A stretch of 64,000 nucleotides of DNA from Eledone cirrhosa. Taxonomy: Eukaryota > Mollusca > Cephalopoda > Octopoda > Eledonidae. Shown here in pieces: positions 14,001 to 26,695 of this stretch. Below the pieces are notes generated by a model. It saw only the letters and a program-made list of their open reading frames with translations, did not search any database and was not told where the DNA came from. The DNA lies in NCBI GenBank assembly GCA_964016885.1, contig OZ024742.1, positions 361,463,573-361,527,572 on the forward strand, written 5' to 3'. The position numbers and the translations under genes were made by a program. Each line of letters starts with the position of its first letter. Within the stretch, counting starts at the first letter, position 1.

Positions 14001-14709
14001 TACAACAAAAGGCACCCAATACACACTGTAAAGTGGTCATGTATGTTTTACAACAAAAGGCACCCAATACACACTGTAAAGTGGTCATGTAAGTGTTACA
14101 ACAAAAGGTACCCGAATACACACTGTAAAGTGCTCATGTAAGTGTTACAACAAAAGGCACCCAATACACACTGTAAATTGGTCATGTAACTGTTACAAAC
14201 AAAAGGCACCCAATACAAACTGTAAAGTGGTCATGTAAGTGATACAACAAAAGGCACCCAATACACACTGTAAAGTGGTCATGTAAGTGTTACAACAAAA
14301 GGCACCATATACACACTGTAATGTGTTCATTTAACTGTTACAACAAAAGGCACCCAATACACACTGTAAATTGGTCAGGTAACTGTTACAAACAAAAGGC
14401 ACCCAATTACACACTGTAAAGTGGTCATGTAGGTGTTTACAACAAAAGGCACCCAATACACACTGTAAGTGGTCATGTAAGTGTTACAACAAAAGGCATC
14501 CAATACTCACTCTAAAGTGGTCATGTAGGTGCTACAACAAAAGGCACCCAATACACACTGTAAAGTGGTCATATAGGTGCTACAAACAAAAGGCACCCAA
14601 TACACACAGTAAAGTGGTCATGTAACTGTTACAATAAAAGGCACCCAATACACACTGTAAAGTGGTCATGTAGGTGTTACAACAAAAGGCACCCAATACT
14701 CACTGTAAA
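11050..14709 (+). repeat. Higher-order unit 4 (3,660 bp), copy of unit 2
   Basis: Delimited by marker monomers at 11,050 and 14,710. It repeats unit 2 and is 13 bp longer, because the stretch from 13,083 onward carries many one-base insertions. Its first few hundred bases follow unit 3 (for example ctggaaagtgg near 11,331). From 11,653 (ggcatcc) it follows unit 2, so a recombination or assembly junction lies between. Confidence 0.7.
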
Positions 14710-15311
14710 GTGGTCTGTAGGTGCTACAACAAAAGGCACCCAATACACACTGTAAAGTGGTCATGTAAGTGTTACAACATAAGGCACCCAATACACACTG
14801 TAAAGTGGTCATGTAGGTGCTACAACAAAAGAGGCACCCAATACACACTGTAAAGTGGTCATGTAACTGTTACAACAAAAGGCACCCAATACACACTGTA
14901 AAGTTGTCATGTAGGTGTTACAACAAAAAGGCACCCAATACACACTGTAAAGTGGTCATGTAATTGTTACAACAAAAAGGCACCCAATACAACACTGAGA
15001 AAGTGGTCATGTAAGTGTTACAACAAAAGGCACCCAATACACACTGTAAAGTGCTCATGTAAGTGTTACAACAAAAGGCACCCAATACACGCTGTAAAGT
15101 GGTCATGTAGGTGTTACAACAAAAGGCACCCAATACTCACTGTAAAGTGGTCATGTAGGTGCTACAACAAAAGGCACCCAATACACACTGTAAAGTGGTC
15201 ATGTAACTGTTACAACAAAAGGCACCCAATACACACTGTAAAGTGGTCATGTAGGTGTTACAACAAAAGGCACCCCAATACACACTGTAAAGTGGTTCAT
15301 GTCCCAATACA
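13083..15311. other. Indel-rich stretch, probably low-quality assembly sequence
   Basis: Compared with its sister at about 4.92-7.15 kb, this stretch has more than twenty isolated indels, mostly single-base insertions next to the same base. Examples are ttacaaacaaa (13,081), accaatac (13,143), caccccaatac (13,190), aacttgttac (13,221), gtcaatcgtagg (13,647), acacgtgtaaag (13,731), cccgaatac (14,111), aaaagaggcacc (14,827) and actgagaaag (14,994). It ends in a 20-bp loss at gtggttcatgtccc near 15,296. Copies elsewhere in the window lack these changes. The pattern resembles uncorrected long-read error rather than evolution. Confidence 0.8.
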
Positions 15312-18300
15312 CACTGTAAAGTGGTCATGTAAGTGTTACAACAAAAGGCACCCAATACACACTGTAAAGTGGTCATGTAGGTGTTACAACAAAAGGCACC
15401 CAATACACACTGTAAAATGGTCATGTAACTGTTACAACAAAAAGCACCCAATACAAACTGTAAAGTGGTCATGTAAGTGATAGAACAAAAGGCACCCAAT
15501 ACACACTGTAAAGTGGTCATGTAAGTGTTACAACAAAAGACACCAAATACACACTGTAAAGTGGTCATTTAACTGTTACAACAAAAGGCACCCAATACAC
15601 ACTGTAAAGGGTTCATGTAACTGTTACAACAAAAGGCACCCAATACACACTGTAAAGTGGTCATGTAGGTGTTACAACAAAAGGCACCCAATACACACTG
15701 TAAAGTGGTCATGTAAGTGTTACAACAAAAGGCACCCAATACTCACTGTAAAGTGGTCATGTAGGTGCTACAACAAAAGGCACCCAATACACACTGTAAA
15801 GTGATCATGTAAGTGTTACAACAAAAGGCACCCAATACACACTGTAAAGTGGTCATGTAACTGTTACAACAAAAGGCACCCAATACAAACTGTAAAGTGG
15901 TCATGTAGGTGTTACAACAAAAGGCACCCAATACAAACTGTAAAATGGTCATGTAAGTGTTACAACAAAAGGCACCCAATACACACTGTAAAGTGGTCAT
16001 GTAGGTGTTACAACAAAAGGCACCCAATACACACTGTAAAGTGCTCATGTAAGTGTTACAACAAAAGGCACCCAATACACGCTGTAAAGTGGTCATGTAG
16101 GTGTTACAACAAAAGGCACCCAATACTCACTGTAAAGTGGTCATGTAGGTGCTACAACAAAAGGCACCCAATACACACTGTAAAGTGGTCATGTAACTGT
16201 TACAACAAAAGGCACCCAATACACACTGTAAAGTGGTCATGTAGGTGTTACAACAAAAGGCACCCAATACACACTGTAAAGTGGTCATGTAACTGTTACA
16301 ACAAAAGGCACCCAATACACACTGTAAAGTGGTCATGTAAGTGTTACAACAAAAGGCACCCAATACACACTGTAAAGTGGTCATGTAGGTGTTACAACAA
16401 AAGGCACCCAATACACACTGTAAAATGGTCATGTAACTGTTACAACAAAAAGCACCCAATACAAACTGTAAAGTGGTCATGTAAGTGTTACAACAAAGGC
16501 ACCCAATACTCACTGTAAAGTGGTCATGTAGGTGCTACAACAAAAGGCACCCAATACACACTGTAAAGTGGTCATGTAGGTGTTACAACAAAAGGCACCC
16601 AATACACACTGTAAAGTGGTCATGTAGGTGTTACAACAAAAGGCACCCAATACACACTGTAAAGTGGTCATGTAACTGTTACAACAAAAGGCACCCAATA
16701 CACACTGTAAAGTGGTCATGTAACTGTTACAACAAAAGGCACCCAATACACACTGTAAAGTGGTCATGTAAGTGTTACAACAAAAGGCACCCAATACACA
16801 CTGTAAAGTGGTCATGTAGGTGTTACAACAAAAGGCACCCAATACACACTGTAAAGTGGTCATGTAAGTGTTACAACAAAAGGCACCCAATACTCACTGT
16901 AAAGTGGTCATGTAGGTGCTACAACAAAAGGCACCCAATACACACTGTAAAGTGATCATGTAAGTGTTACAACAAAAGGCACCCAATACACACTGTAAAG
17001 TGGTCATGTAACTGTTACAACAAAAGGCACCCAATACAAACTGTAAAGTGGTCATGTAGGTGTTACAACAAAAGGCACCCAATACAAACTGTAAAATGGT
17101 CATGTAAGTGTTACAACAAAAGGCACCCAATACACACTGTAAAGTGGTCATGTAGGTGTTACAACAAAAGGCACCCAATACACACTGTAAAGTGCTCATG
17201 TAAGTGTTACAACAAAAGGCACCCAATACACGCTGTAAAGTGGTCATGTAGGTGTTACAACAAAAGGCACCCAATACTCACTGTAAAGTGGTCATGTAGG
17301 TTCTACAACAAAAGGCACCCAATACACACTGTAAAGTGGTCATGTAACTGTTACAACAAAAGGCACCCAATACACACTGTAAAGTGGTCATGTAGGTGTT
17401 ACAACAAAAGGCACCCAATACACACTGTAAAGTGGTCATGTAACTGTTACAACAAAAGGCACCCAATACACACTGTAAAGTGGTCATGTAAGTGTTACAA
17501 CAAAAGGCACCCAATACACACTGTAAAGTGGTCATGTAGGTGTTACAACAAAAGGCACCCAATACACACTGTAAAATGGTCATGTAACTGTTACAACAAA
17601 AAGCACCCAATACAAACTGTAAAGTGGTCATGTAAGTGATAGAACAAAAGGCACCCAATACACACTGTAAAGTGGTCATGTAAGTGTTACAACAAAAGGC
17701 ACCAAATACACACTGTAAAGTGGTCATTTAACTGTTACAACAAATGGCACCCAATACACACTGTAAAGTGGTCAGGTAACTGTTACAACAAAAGACACCA
17801 AATACACACTGTAAAGTGGTCATTTAACTGTTACAACAAAAGGCACCCAATACACACTGTAAAGGGTTCATGTAACTGTTACAACAAAAGGCACCCAATA
17901 CACACTGTAAAGTGGTCATGTAGGTGTTACAACAAAAGGCACCCAATACACACTGTAAAGTGGTCATGTAAGTGTTACAACAAAAGGCACCCAATACTCA
18001 CTGTAAAGTGGTCATGTAGGTGCTACAACAAAAGTCACCCAATACACACTGTAAAGTGATCATGTAAGTGTTACAACAAAAGGCACCCAATACACACTGT
18101 AAAGTGGTCATGTAACTGTTACAACAAAAGGCACCCAATACAAATTGTAAAGTGGTCATGTAGGTGTTACAACAAAAGGCACCCAATACAAACTGTAAAA
18201 TGGTCATGTAAGTGTTACAACAAAAGGCACCCAATACACACTGTGAAGTGGTCATGTAAGTGTTACAACAAAAGGCACCCAATACACACTGTAAAGTGGT

Positions 18301-19207
18301 CATGTAGGTGTTACAACAAAAGGCACCCAATACACACTGTAAAGTGGTCATGTAAGTGTTACAACAAAAGGCACCCAATACACACTGTAAAGTGGTCATG
18401 TAAGTGTTACAACAAAAGGCACCCAATACACACTGTAAAGTGCTCATGAAAGTGTTACAACAAAAGTCACCCAATACACACTGTAAAGTGGTCATGTAGG
18501 TGTTACAACAAAAGGCACCCAATACTCACTGTAAAGTGGTCATGTAGGTGCTACAACAAAAGGCACCCAATACACACTGTAAAGTGGTCATGTAACTGTT
18601 ACAACAAAAGGCACCCAATACACACTGTAAAGTGGTCATGTAGGTGTTACAACAAAAGGCACCCAATACACACTGTAAAGTGGTCATGTATGTTTTACAA
18701 CAAAAGGCACCCAATACACACTGTAAAGTGGTCATGTAAGTGTTACAACAAAAGGTACCCAATACACACTGTAAAGTGCTCATGTAAGTGTTACAACAAA
18801 AGGTACCCAATACACACTGTAAAGTGCTCATGTAAGTGTTACAACAAAAGGCACCCAATACACACTGTAAATTGGTCAGGTAACTGTTACAACAAAAGGC
18901 ACCCAATACACACTGTAAAGTGGTCATGTAGGTGTTACAACAAAAGGCACCCAATACACACTGTAAAGTGGTCATGTAAGTGTTACAACAAAAGGCATCC
19001 AATACTCACTCTAAAGTGGTCATGTAGGTGCTACAACAAAAGGCACCCAATACACACTGTAAAGTGGTCATATAGGTGCTACAACAAAAGGCACCCAATA
19101 CACACAGTAAAGTGGTCATGTAACTGTTACAATAAAAGGCACCCAATACACACTGTAAAGTGGTCATGTAGGTGTTACAACAAAAGGCACCCAATACTCA
19201 CTGTAAA
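14710..19207 (+). repeat. Higher-order unit 5 (4,498 bp), copy of unit 3
   Basis: Delimited by marker monomers at 14,710 and 19,208. It repeats unit 3 almost exactly after 15,311. The 12-bp shortfall comes from the indel-rich start, which includes a roughly 20-bp loss at about 15,296-15,303. It shares unit 3's private variants, such as the missing a near 16,493 and gtaggttctac near 17,300. Confidence 0.75.
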
Positions 19208-22038
19208 GTGGTCTGTAGGTGCTACAACAAAAGGCACCCAATACACACTGTAAAGTGGTCATGTAAGTGTTACAACATAAGGCACCCAATACACACTGTA
19301 AAGTGGTCATGTAGGTGCTACAACAAAAGGCACCCAATACACACTGTAAAGTGGTCATGTAACTGTTACAACAAAAGGCACCCAATACACACTGTAAAGT
19401 TGTCATGTAGGTGTTACAACAAAAGGCACCCAATACACACTGTAAAGTGGTCATGTAATTGTTACAACAAAAGGCACCCAATACACACTGGAAAGTGGTC
19501 ATGTAAGTGTTACAACAAAAGGCACCCAATACACACTGTAAAGTGCTCATGTAAGTGTTACAACAAAAGGCACCCAATACACGCTGTAAAGTGGTCATGT
19601 AGGTGTTACAACAAAAGGCACCCAATACTCACTGTAAAGTGGTCATGTAGGTGCTACAACAAAAGGCACCCAATACACACTGTAAAGTGGTCATGTAACT
19701 GTTACAACAAAAGGCACCCAATACACACTGTAAAGTGGTCATGTAGGTGTTACAACAAAAGGCACCCAATACACACTGTAAAGTGGTCATGTAACTGTTA
19801 CAACAAAAGGCACCCAATACACACTGTAAAGTGGTCATGTAAGTGTTACAACAAAAGGCACCCAATACACACTGTAAAGTGGTCATGTAGGTGTTACAAC
19901 AAAAGGCACCCAATACACACTGTAAAATGGTCATGTAACTGTTACAACAAAAAGCACCCAATACAAACTGTAAAGTGGTCATGTAAGTGATAGAACAAAA
20001 GGCACCCAATACACACTGTAAAGTGGTCATGTAAGTGTTACAACAAAAGGCACCAAATACACACTGTAAAGTGGTCATTTAACTGTTACAACAAATGGCA
20101 CCCAATACACACTGTAAAGTGGTCAGGTAACTGTTACAACAAAAGACACCAAATACACACTGTAAAGTGGTCATTTAACTGTTACAACAAAAGGCACCCA
20201 ATACACACTGTAAAGGGTTCATGTAACTGTTACAACAAAAGGCACCCAATACACACTGTAAAGTGGTCATGTAGGTGTTACAACAAAAGGCACCCAATAC
20301 ACACTGTAAAGTGGTCATGTAAGTGTTACAACAAAAGGCACCCAATACTCACTGTAAAGTGGTCATGTAGGTGCTACAACAAAAGGCACCCAATACACAC
20401 TGTAAAGTGATCATGTAAGTGTTACAACAAAAGGCACCCAATACACACTGTAAAGTGGTCATGTAACTGTTACAACAAAAGGCACCCAATACAAACTGTA
20501 AAGTGGTCATGTAGGTGTTACAACAAAAGGCACCCAATACAAACTGTAAAATGGTCATGTAAGTGTTACAACAAAAGGCACCCAATACACACTGTAAAGT
20601 GGTCATGTAAGTGTTACAACAAAAGGCACCCAATACACACTGTAAAGTGGTCATGTAGGTGTTACAACAAAAGGCACCCAATACACACTGTAAAGTGGTC
20701 ATGTAAGTGTTACAACAAAAGGCACCCAATACACACTGTAAAGTGGTCATGTAAGTGTTACAACAAAAGGCACCCAATACACACTGTAAAGTGCTCATGA
20801 AAGTGTTACAACAAAAGTCACCCAATACACACTGTAAAGTGGTCATGTAGGTGTTACAACAAAAGGCACCCAATACTCACTGTAAAGTGGTCATGTAGGT
20901 GCTACAACAAAAGGCACCCAATACACACTGTAAAGTGGTCATGTAACTGTTACAACAAAAGGCACCCAATACACACTGTAAAGTGGTCATGTAGGTGTTA
21001 CAACAAAAGGCACCCAATACACACTGTAAAGTGGTCATGTATGTGTTACAACAAAAGGCACCCAATACACACTGTAAAGTGGTCATGTAAGTGTTACAAC
21101 AAAAGGTACCCAATACACATTGTAAAGTGGTCATGTAAGTGTTATAACAAAAGGCTCCCAATACACACTGTAAAGTGGTCGTGTAAGTGTTACAACAAAA
21201 GGCACCCAATACACACTGTAAAGTGGTCATATAACTGTTACAACAAAAGGCACCTAATACAAACTGTAAAGAGGTCATGTAACTGTTACAACAAAAGGCT
21301 CCCAATACACACTGTAAAGTGGTCATGTATGTGTTACAACAAAAGCCACCCAATACAAACTGTAAAGTGGACATGTAGGTGTTACAACAAAAGTCACCCA
21401 ATACAATCTGTAAAATGGTCGTGTCAGTGACACCACAAAAGACACCCTTTACACACTGTAAAGTGGTCATGTAGGTGTTAGAACAAAAGGCACCCAATAC
21501 ACACTGTAAAGTGGTCATGTAGGTGTTACAACAAAAGGCACCCAATACACACTGTAAAGTGGTCATGTAAGTGTTACAACAAAAGGCACCCAATACTCAC
21601 TCTAAAGTGGTCATGTAGGTGCTACAACAAAAGGCACCCAATACACACTGTAAAGTGGTCATGTAAGTGTTACAACAAAAGGCACCCAATACACACTGTA
21701 AAGTGGTCATGTAACTGTTACAACAAAAGGCACCCAATATAAACTGTAAAGTGGTCATGTAGGTGTTACAACAAAAGGCACCCAATACAAACTGTAAAAT
21801 GGTCATGTAAGTGTTACAACAAAAGGCACCCAATACACATTGTAAAGTGGTCATGTAAGTGTTACAACAAAAGGCACCCAATACACACTGTAAAGTGGTC
21901 ATATAGGTGCTACAACAAAAGGCACCCAATACACACAGTAAAGTGGTCATGTAACTGTTACAATAAAAGGCACCCAATACACACTGTAAAGTGGTCATGT
22001 AGGTGTTACAACAAAAGGCACCCAATACTCACTGTAAA
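19208..22038 (+). repeat. Higher-order unit 6 (2,831 bp)
   Basis: Delimited by marker monomers at 19,208 and 22,039. It begins like units 3 and 5, then from about 20.35 kb matches the 1.2-2.9 kb segment at a constant offset of 19,146 bp, including the unusual cluster at 20.88-21.60 kb. It is a hybrid of two lineages. Confidence 0.75.
20877..21596 (+). repeat. Cluster of divergent monomers, copy 2
   Basis: Matches 1,731-2,450 monomer by monomer, including gtgtcagtgacaccac near 21,421 and gacaccctttac near 21,440. Small differences include gttataac near 21,142 (gttacaac in copy 1) and ctgtaaagtgg near 21,312 (ctgtaacgtgg in copy 1). Confidence 0.75.
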
Positions 22039-24480
22039 GTGGTCTGTAGGTGCTACAACAAAAGGCACCCAATACACACTGTAAAGTGGTCATGTAAGTG
22101 TTACAACATAAGGCACCCAATACACACTGTAAAGTGGTCATGTAGGTGCTACAACAAAAGGCACCCAATACACACTGTAAAGTGGTCATGTAACTGTTAC
22201 AACAAAAGGCACCCAATACACACTGTAAAGTGGTCATGTAGGTGTTACAACAAAAGGCACCCAATACACACTGTAAAGTGGTCATGTAATTGTTACAACA
22301 AAAGGCACCCAATACACACTGTAAAGTGGTCATGTAAGTGTTACAACAAAAGGCACCCAATACACACTGTAAAGTGCTCATGTAAGTGTTACAACAAAAG
22401 GCACCCAATACACGCTGTAAAGTGGTCATGTAGGTGTTACAACAAAAGGCACCCAATACTCACTGTAAAGTGGTCATGTAGGTGCTACAACAAAAGGCAC
22501 CCAATACACACTGTAAAGTGGTCATGTAACTGTTACAACAAAAGGCACCCAATACACACTGTAAAGTGGTCATGTAGGTGTTACAACAAAAGGCACCCAA
22601 TACACACTGTAAAGTGGTCATGTAACTGTTACAACAAAAGGCACCCAATACACACTGTAAAGTGGTCATGTAAGTGTTACAACAAAAGGCACCCAATACA
22701 CACTGTAAAGTGGTCATGTAGGTGTTACAACAAAAGGCACCCAATACACACTGTAAAATGGTCATGTAACTGTTACAACAAAAAGCACCCAATACAAACT
22801 GTAAAGTGGTCATGTAAGTGATAGAACAAAAGGCACCCAATACACACTGTAAAGTGGTCATGTAAGTGTTACAACAAAAGGCACCAAATACACACTGTAA
22901 AGTGGTCATTTAACTGTTACAACAAATGGCACCCAATACACACTGTAAAGTGGTCAGGTAACTGTTACAACAAAAGACACCAAATACACACTGTAAAGTG
23001 GTCATTTAACTGTTACAACAAAAGGCACCCAATACACACTGTAAAGGGTTCATGTAACTGTTACATCAAAAGGCACCCAATACACACTGTAAAGTGGTCA
23101 TGTAGGTGTTACAACAAAAGGCACCCAATACACACTGTAAAGTGGTCATGTAAGTGTTACAACAAAAGGCACCCAATACTCACTGTAAAGTGGTCATGTA
23201 GGTGCTACAACAAAAGGCACCCAATACACACTGTAAAGTGATCATGTAAGTGTTACAACAAAAGGCACCCAATACACACTGTAAAGTGGTCATGTAACTG
23301 TTACAACAAAAGGCACCCAATACAAACTGTAAAGTGGTCATGTAGGTGTTACAACAAAAGGCACCCAATACAAACTGTAAAATGGTCATGTAAGTGTTAC
23401 AACAAAAGGCACCCAATACACACTGTAAAGTGGTCATGTAAGTGTTACAACAAAAGGCACCCAATACACACTGTAAAGTGGTCATGTAGGTGTTACAACA
23501 AAAGGCACCCAATACACACTGTAAAGTGGTCATGTAAGTGTTACAACAAAAGGCACCCAATACACACTGTAAAGTGGTCATGTAAGTGTTACAACAAAAG
23601 GCACCCAATACACACTGTAAAGTGCTCATGAAAGTGTTACAACAAAAGTCACCCAATACACACTGTAAAGTGGTCATGTAGGTGTTACAACAAAAGGCAC
23701 CCAATACTCACTGTAAAGTGGTCATGTAGGTGCTACAACAAAAGGCACCCAATACACACTGTAAAGTGGTCATGTAACTGTTACAACAAAAGGCACCCAA
23801 TACACACTGTAAAGTGGTCATGTAGGTGTTACAACAAAAGGCACCCAATACACACTGTAAAGTGGTCATGTATGTGTTACAACAAAAGGCACCCAATACA
23901 CACTGTAAAGTGGTCATGTAAGTGTTACAACAAAAGGTACCCAATACACACTGTAAAGTGCTCATGTAAGTGTTACAACAAAAGGCACCCAATACACACT
24001 GTAAATTGGTCATGTAACTGTTACAACAAAAGGCACCCAATACAAACTGTAAAGTGGTCATGTAAGTGATACAACAAAAGGCACCCAATCCACACTGTAA
24101 AGTGGTCATGTAAGTGTTACAACAAAAGGCACCATATACACACTGTAATGTGTTCATTTAACTGTTACAACAAAAGGCACCCAATACACACTGTAAATTG
24201 GTCAGGTAACTGTTACAACAAAAGGCACCCAATACACACTGTAAAGTGGTCATGTAGGTGTTACAACAAAAGGCACCCAATACACACTGTAAAGTGGTCA
24301 TGTAAGTGTTACAACAAAAGGCACCCAATACACACTGTAAAGTGGTCATGTAGGTGTTACAACAAAAGGCACTCAATACTCACTGTAAAGTGGTCATGTA
24401 AGTGTTACAACAAAAGGCACCCAATACACACTGTAAAGTGGTCATGTAGGTGTTACAACAAAAGGCACCCAATACACACT

Positions 24481-26199
24481 GTAAAGTGGTCCATGTAAGT
24501 GTTACAACAAAAAGCACCCAATACACACTGTAAAGTGGTCATGTAGGTGTTACAACAAAAGGCACCCAATACACACTGTAAAGTGGTCATGTAAGTGTTA
24601 CAACAAAAGGCACCCAATACACACTGTAAAGTGGTCATGTAGGTGTTACAACAAAAGGCACCCAATACACACTGTAAAGTGGTCATGTAAGTGTTACAAC
24701 AAAAGGCACCCACTACACACTGTAAAGTGGTCATGTAACTGTTACAGCAAAAGGCACCCAATACACACTGTAAAGTGGTCCATGTAAGTGTTACAACAAA
24801 AGGCACCCAATACACACTGTAAAGTGGTCATGTAACTGTTACAACAAAAGGCACCCAATACACACTGTAAAGTGGTCATGTAGGTGTTACAACAAAAGGC
24901 ACCCAATACACACTGTAAAGTGATCATGTAAGTGTTACAACAAAAGGCACCCAATACTCACTGTAAAGAGGTCATGTAGGTGCTACAACAAAAGGCACCC
25001 AATACACACTGTAAAGTGGTCATGTAAGTGTTACAACAAAAGGCACCCAATACACACTGTAAAGTGGTCATGTAACTGTTACAACAAAAGGCACCCAATA
25101 CAAACTGTAAAGTGGTCATGTAGGTGTTACAACAAAAGGCACCCAATACAAACTGTCAAATGGTCATGTAAGTGTTACAACAAAAGGCACCCAATACACA
25201 CTGTAAAGTGGTCATGTAAGTGTTACAACAAAAGGCACCCAATACACACTGTAAAGTGGTCATGTAGGTGCTACAACAAAAGGCACCCAATACACACAGT
25301 AAAGTGGTCATGTAACTGTTACAACAAAAGGCACCCAATACACACTGTAAAGTGGTCATGTAGGTGTTACAACAAAAGGCACCCAATACTCACTGTAAAG
25401 TGGTCATGTAGGTGCTACAACAAAAGGCACCCAATACACACTGTAAAGTGGTCATGTAAGTGTTACAACAAAAGGCACCCAATACACACTGTAAAGTGGT
25501 CATGTAAGTGTTACAACAAAAGGCACCCAATACACACTGTAAAGTGGTCATGTAGGTGTTACAACAAAAGGCACCCAATACACACTGTAAAGTGGTCATG
25601 TAAGTGTTACAACAAAAGGCACCCAATACACACTGTAAAGTGGTCATGTAAGTGTTACAACAAAAGGCACCCAATACAAACTGTAAAGTGGTCATGTAAG
25701 TGTTACAACAAAAGGCCCCCAATACACACTGTAAAGTGGTATGTAGGTGTTACAACAAAAGGCACCCAATATACACTGTAAAGTGGTCATGTAAGTGTTA
25801 CAACAAAAGGCACCCAATACAAACTGTAAAGTGGTCATGTAAGTGTTACAACAAAAGGCACCCAATACACACTGTAAAGTGGTCATGTAACTGCTACAAC
25901 AAAAGGCACCCAATACACACTGTAAAGTGATCATGTAAGTGTTACAACAAAAGGCACCCAATACAAACTGTAAAGTGGTCATGTAGGTGTTACAACAAAA
26001 GGCACCCAATACACACTGTAAAGTGGTCATGTAACTGTTACAACAAAAGCCACCCAATACACCCTGTAAAGTGGTCATGTAACCCTTACAACAAAAGGCA
26101 CCCAATACAAACTGTAAAGTGGTCACGTAGGTGTTACAACAAAAAGCACCCAATACAAACTGTAAAGTGGTCATCTAGGTGCTACAACAAAAGGCACCC
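24481..26199 (+). repeat. Transition zone between the two array domains
   Basis: Ordinary 48-bp monomers whose order no longer matches the left-domain higher-order units. Two 49-bp monomers with an inserted c (gtggtccatgtaag) lie 290 bp apart near 24,488 and 24,778, probably copies of one another. From about 25.69 kb the monomer order resembles 27.32-27.76 kb, including the rare taaccctt variant near 26,090 and 27,664. So right-domain sequence starts before the first divergent cassette. Confidence 0.6.
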
Positions 26200-26695
26200 A
26201 ATTCACACTGTAAAGTTTTTATGTAAATGTCACAACAAAAGGCACCCAGTACACACTGTAAGTAGAGTATGTAGGTATCAAATGCCGAAAGCACCCAATA
26301 CACACTGTAAAGTGGTCGTGTAGGTATCACAGCAAAAAGCACCCAGTACACACTGTAAAGTGATTATGTAGGTATCACAACAAAAAGCACCCAGTACACA
26401 CTGTAAAGTGATTATGTAGGTATCACAACAAAAAGCATCCAGTACACACTGTAAAGTGTTTATGTAGGTATCACAACAAAAAGCACCCAGTACACACTGT
26501 AAAGTGATTATGTAGGTATCACAACAAAAAGCATCCAGTACACACTGTAAAGTGATTATGTAGGTATCACAACAAAAAGCACCCAGTACACACTGTAAAG
26601 TGATTATGTAGGTATCACAACAAAAAGCACCCAGTACACACTGTAAAGTGATTATGTAGGTATCACAACAAAAAGCATCCAGTACACACTCTAAA
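26200..26695 (+). repeat. Divergent cassette 1, with expanded gattatg/gtatcac monomers
   Basis: Starts with aattcacactg and gttttt-atgtaaatgtcac, then the tagagtatg monomer with gtatcaaatgc near 26,260. Next come eight monomers of the gtatcac/ccagtac subfamily, mostly with gattatg in place of ggtcatg, carrying aagcaccc or aagcatcc. Ends at cactctaaagtgg. It lacks the gtggaagtgacac and gtgtcac monomers that close most other cassettes. Confidence 0.8.

Larger units (their letters stand above)
11471..19628 (+). repeat. 8.16-kb tandem duplication, copy 2
   Basis: Repeats copy 1 at an offset of 8,157 bp up to about 13,080 and 8,158 bp after 15,311. Outside 13,083-15,311 I found no difference at the sites compared, and the translated open frames are identical. 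Other higher-order copies in the window differ at several sites per kb. Near-identity over about 5.9 kb means a very recent duplication or the same locus assembled twice. Confidence 0.8.
1..24480 (+). repeat. Left array domain, homogeneous monomers with regular higher-order units
   Basis: Nearly all monomers are close to the consensus and differ by a few recurrent substitutions. The tactcact marker monomer recurs at whole-monomer spacings of 384, 432, 480, 528 or 720 bp (8, 9, 10, 11 or 15 monomers), which shows higher-order organisation. The gtatcac/ccagtac monomers and the CpG-bearing gtcacgtagg variant common to the right of 26 kb are essentially absent. The right boundary is gradual: copies matching 5.7-6.3 kb continue to about 24.3 kb and then lose alignment. 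Confidence 0.85.

Noticed and set aside
24488..24790. 49-bp monomers (gtggtccatg) as sequencing errors like those at 13-15 kb
   Set aside because: Only two are present, both the same change about six monomers apart in otherwise clean sequence. A small copied variant is more likely than random error.
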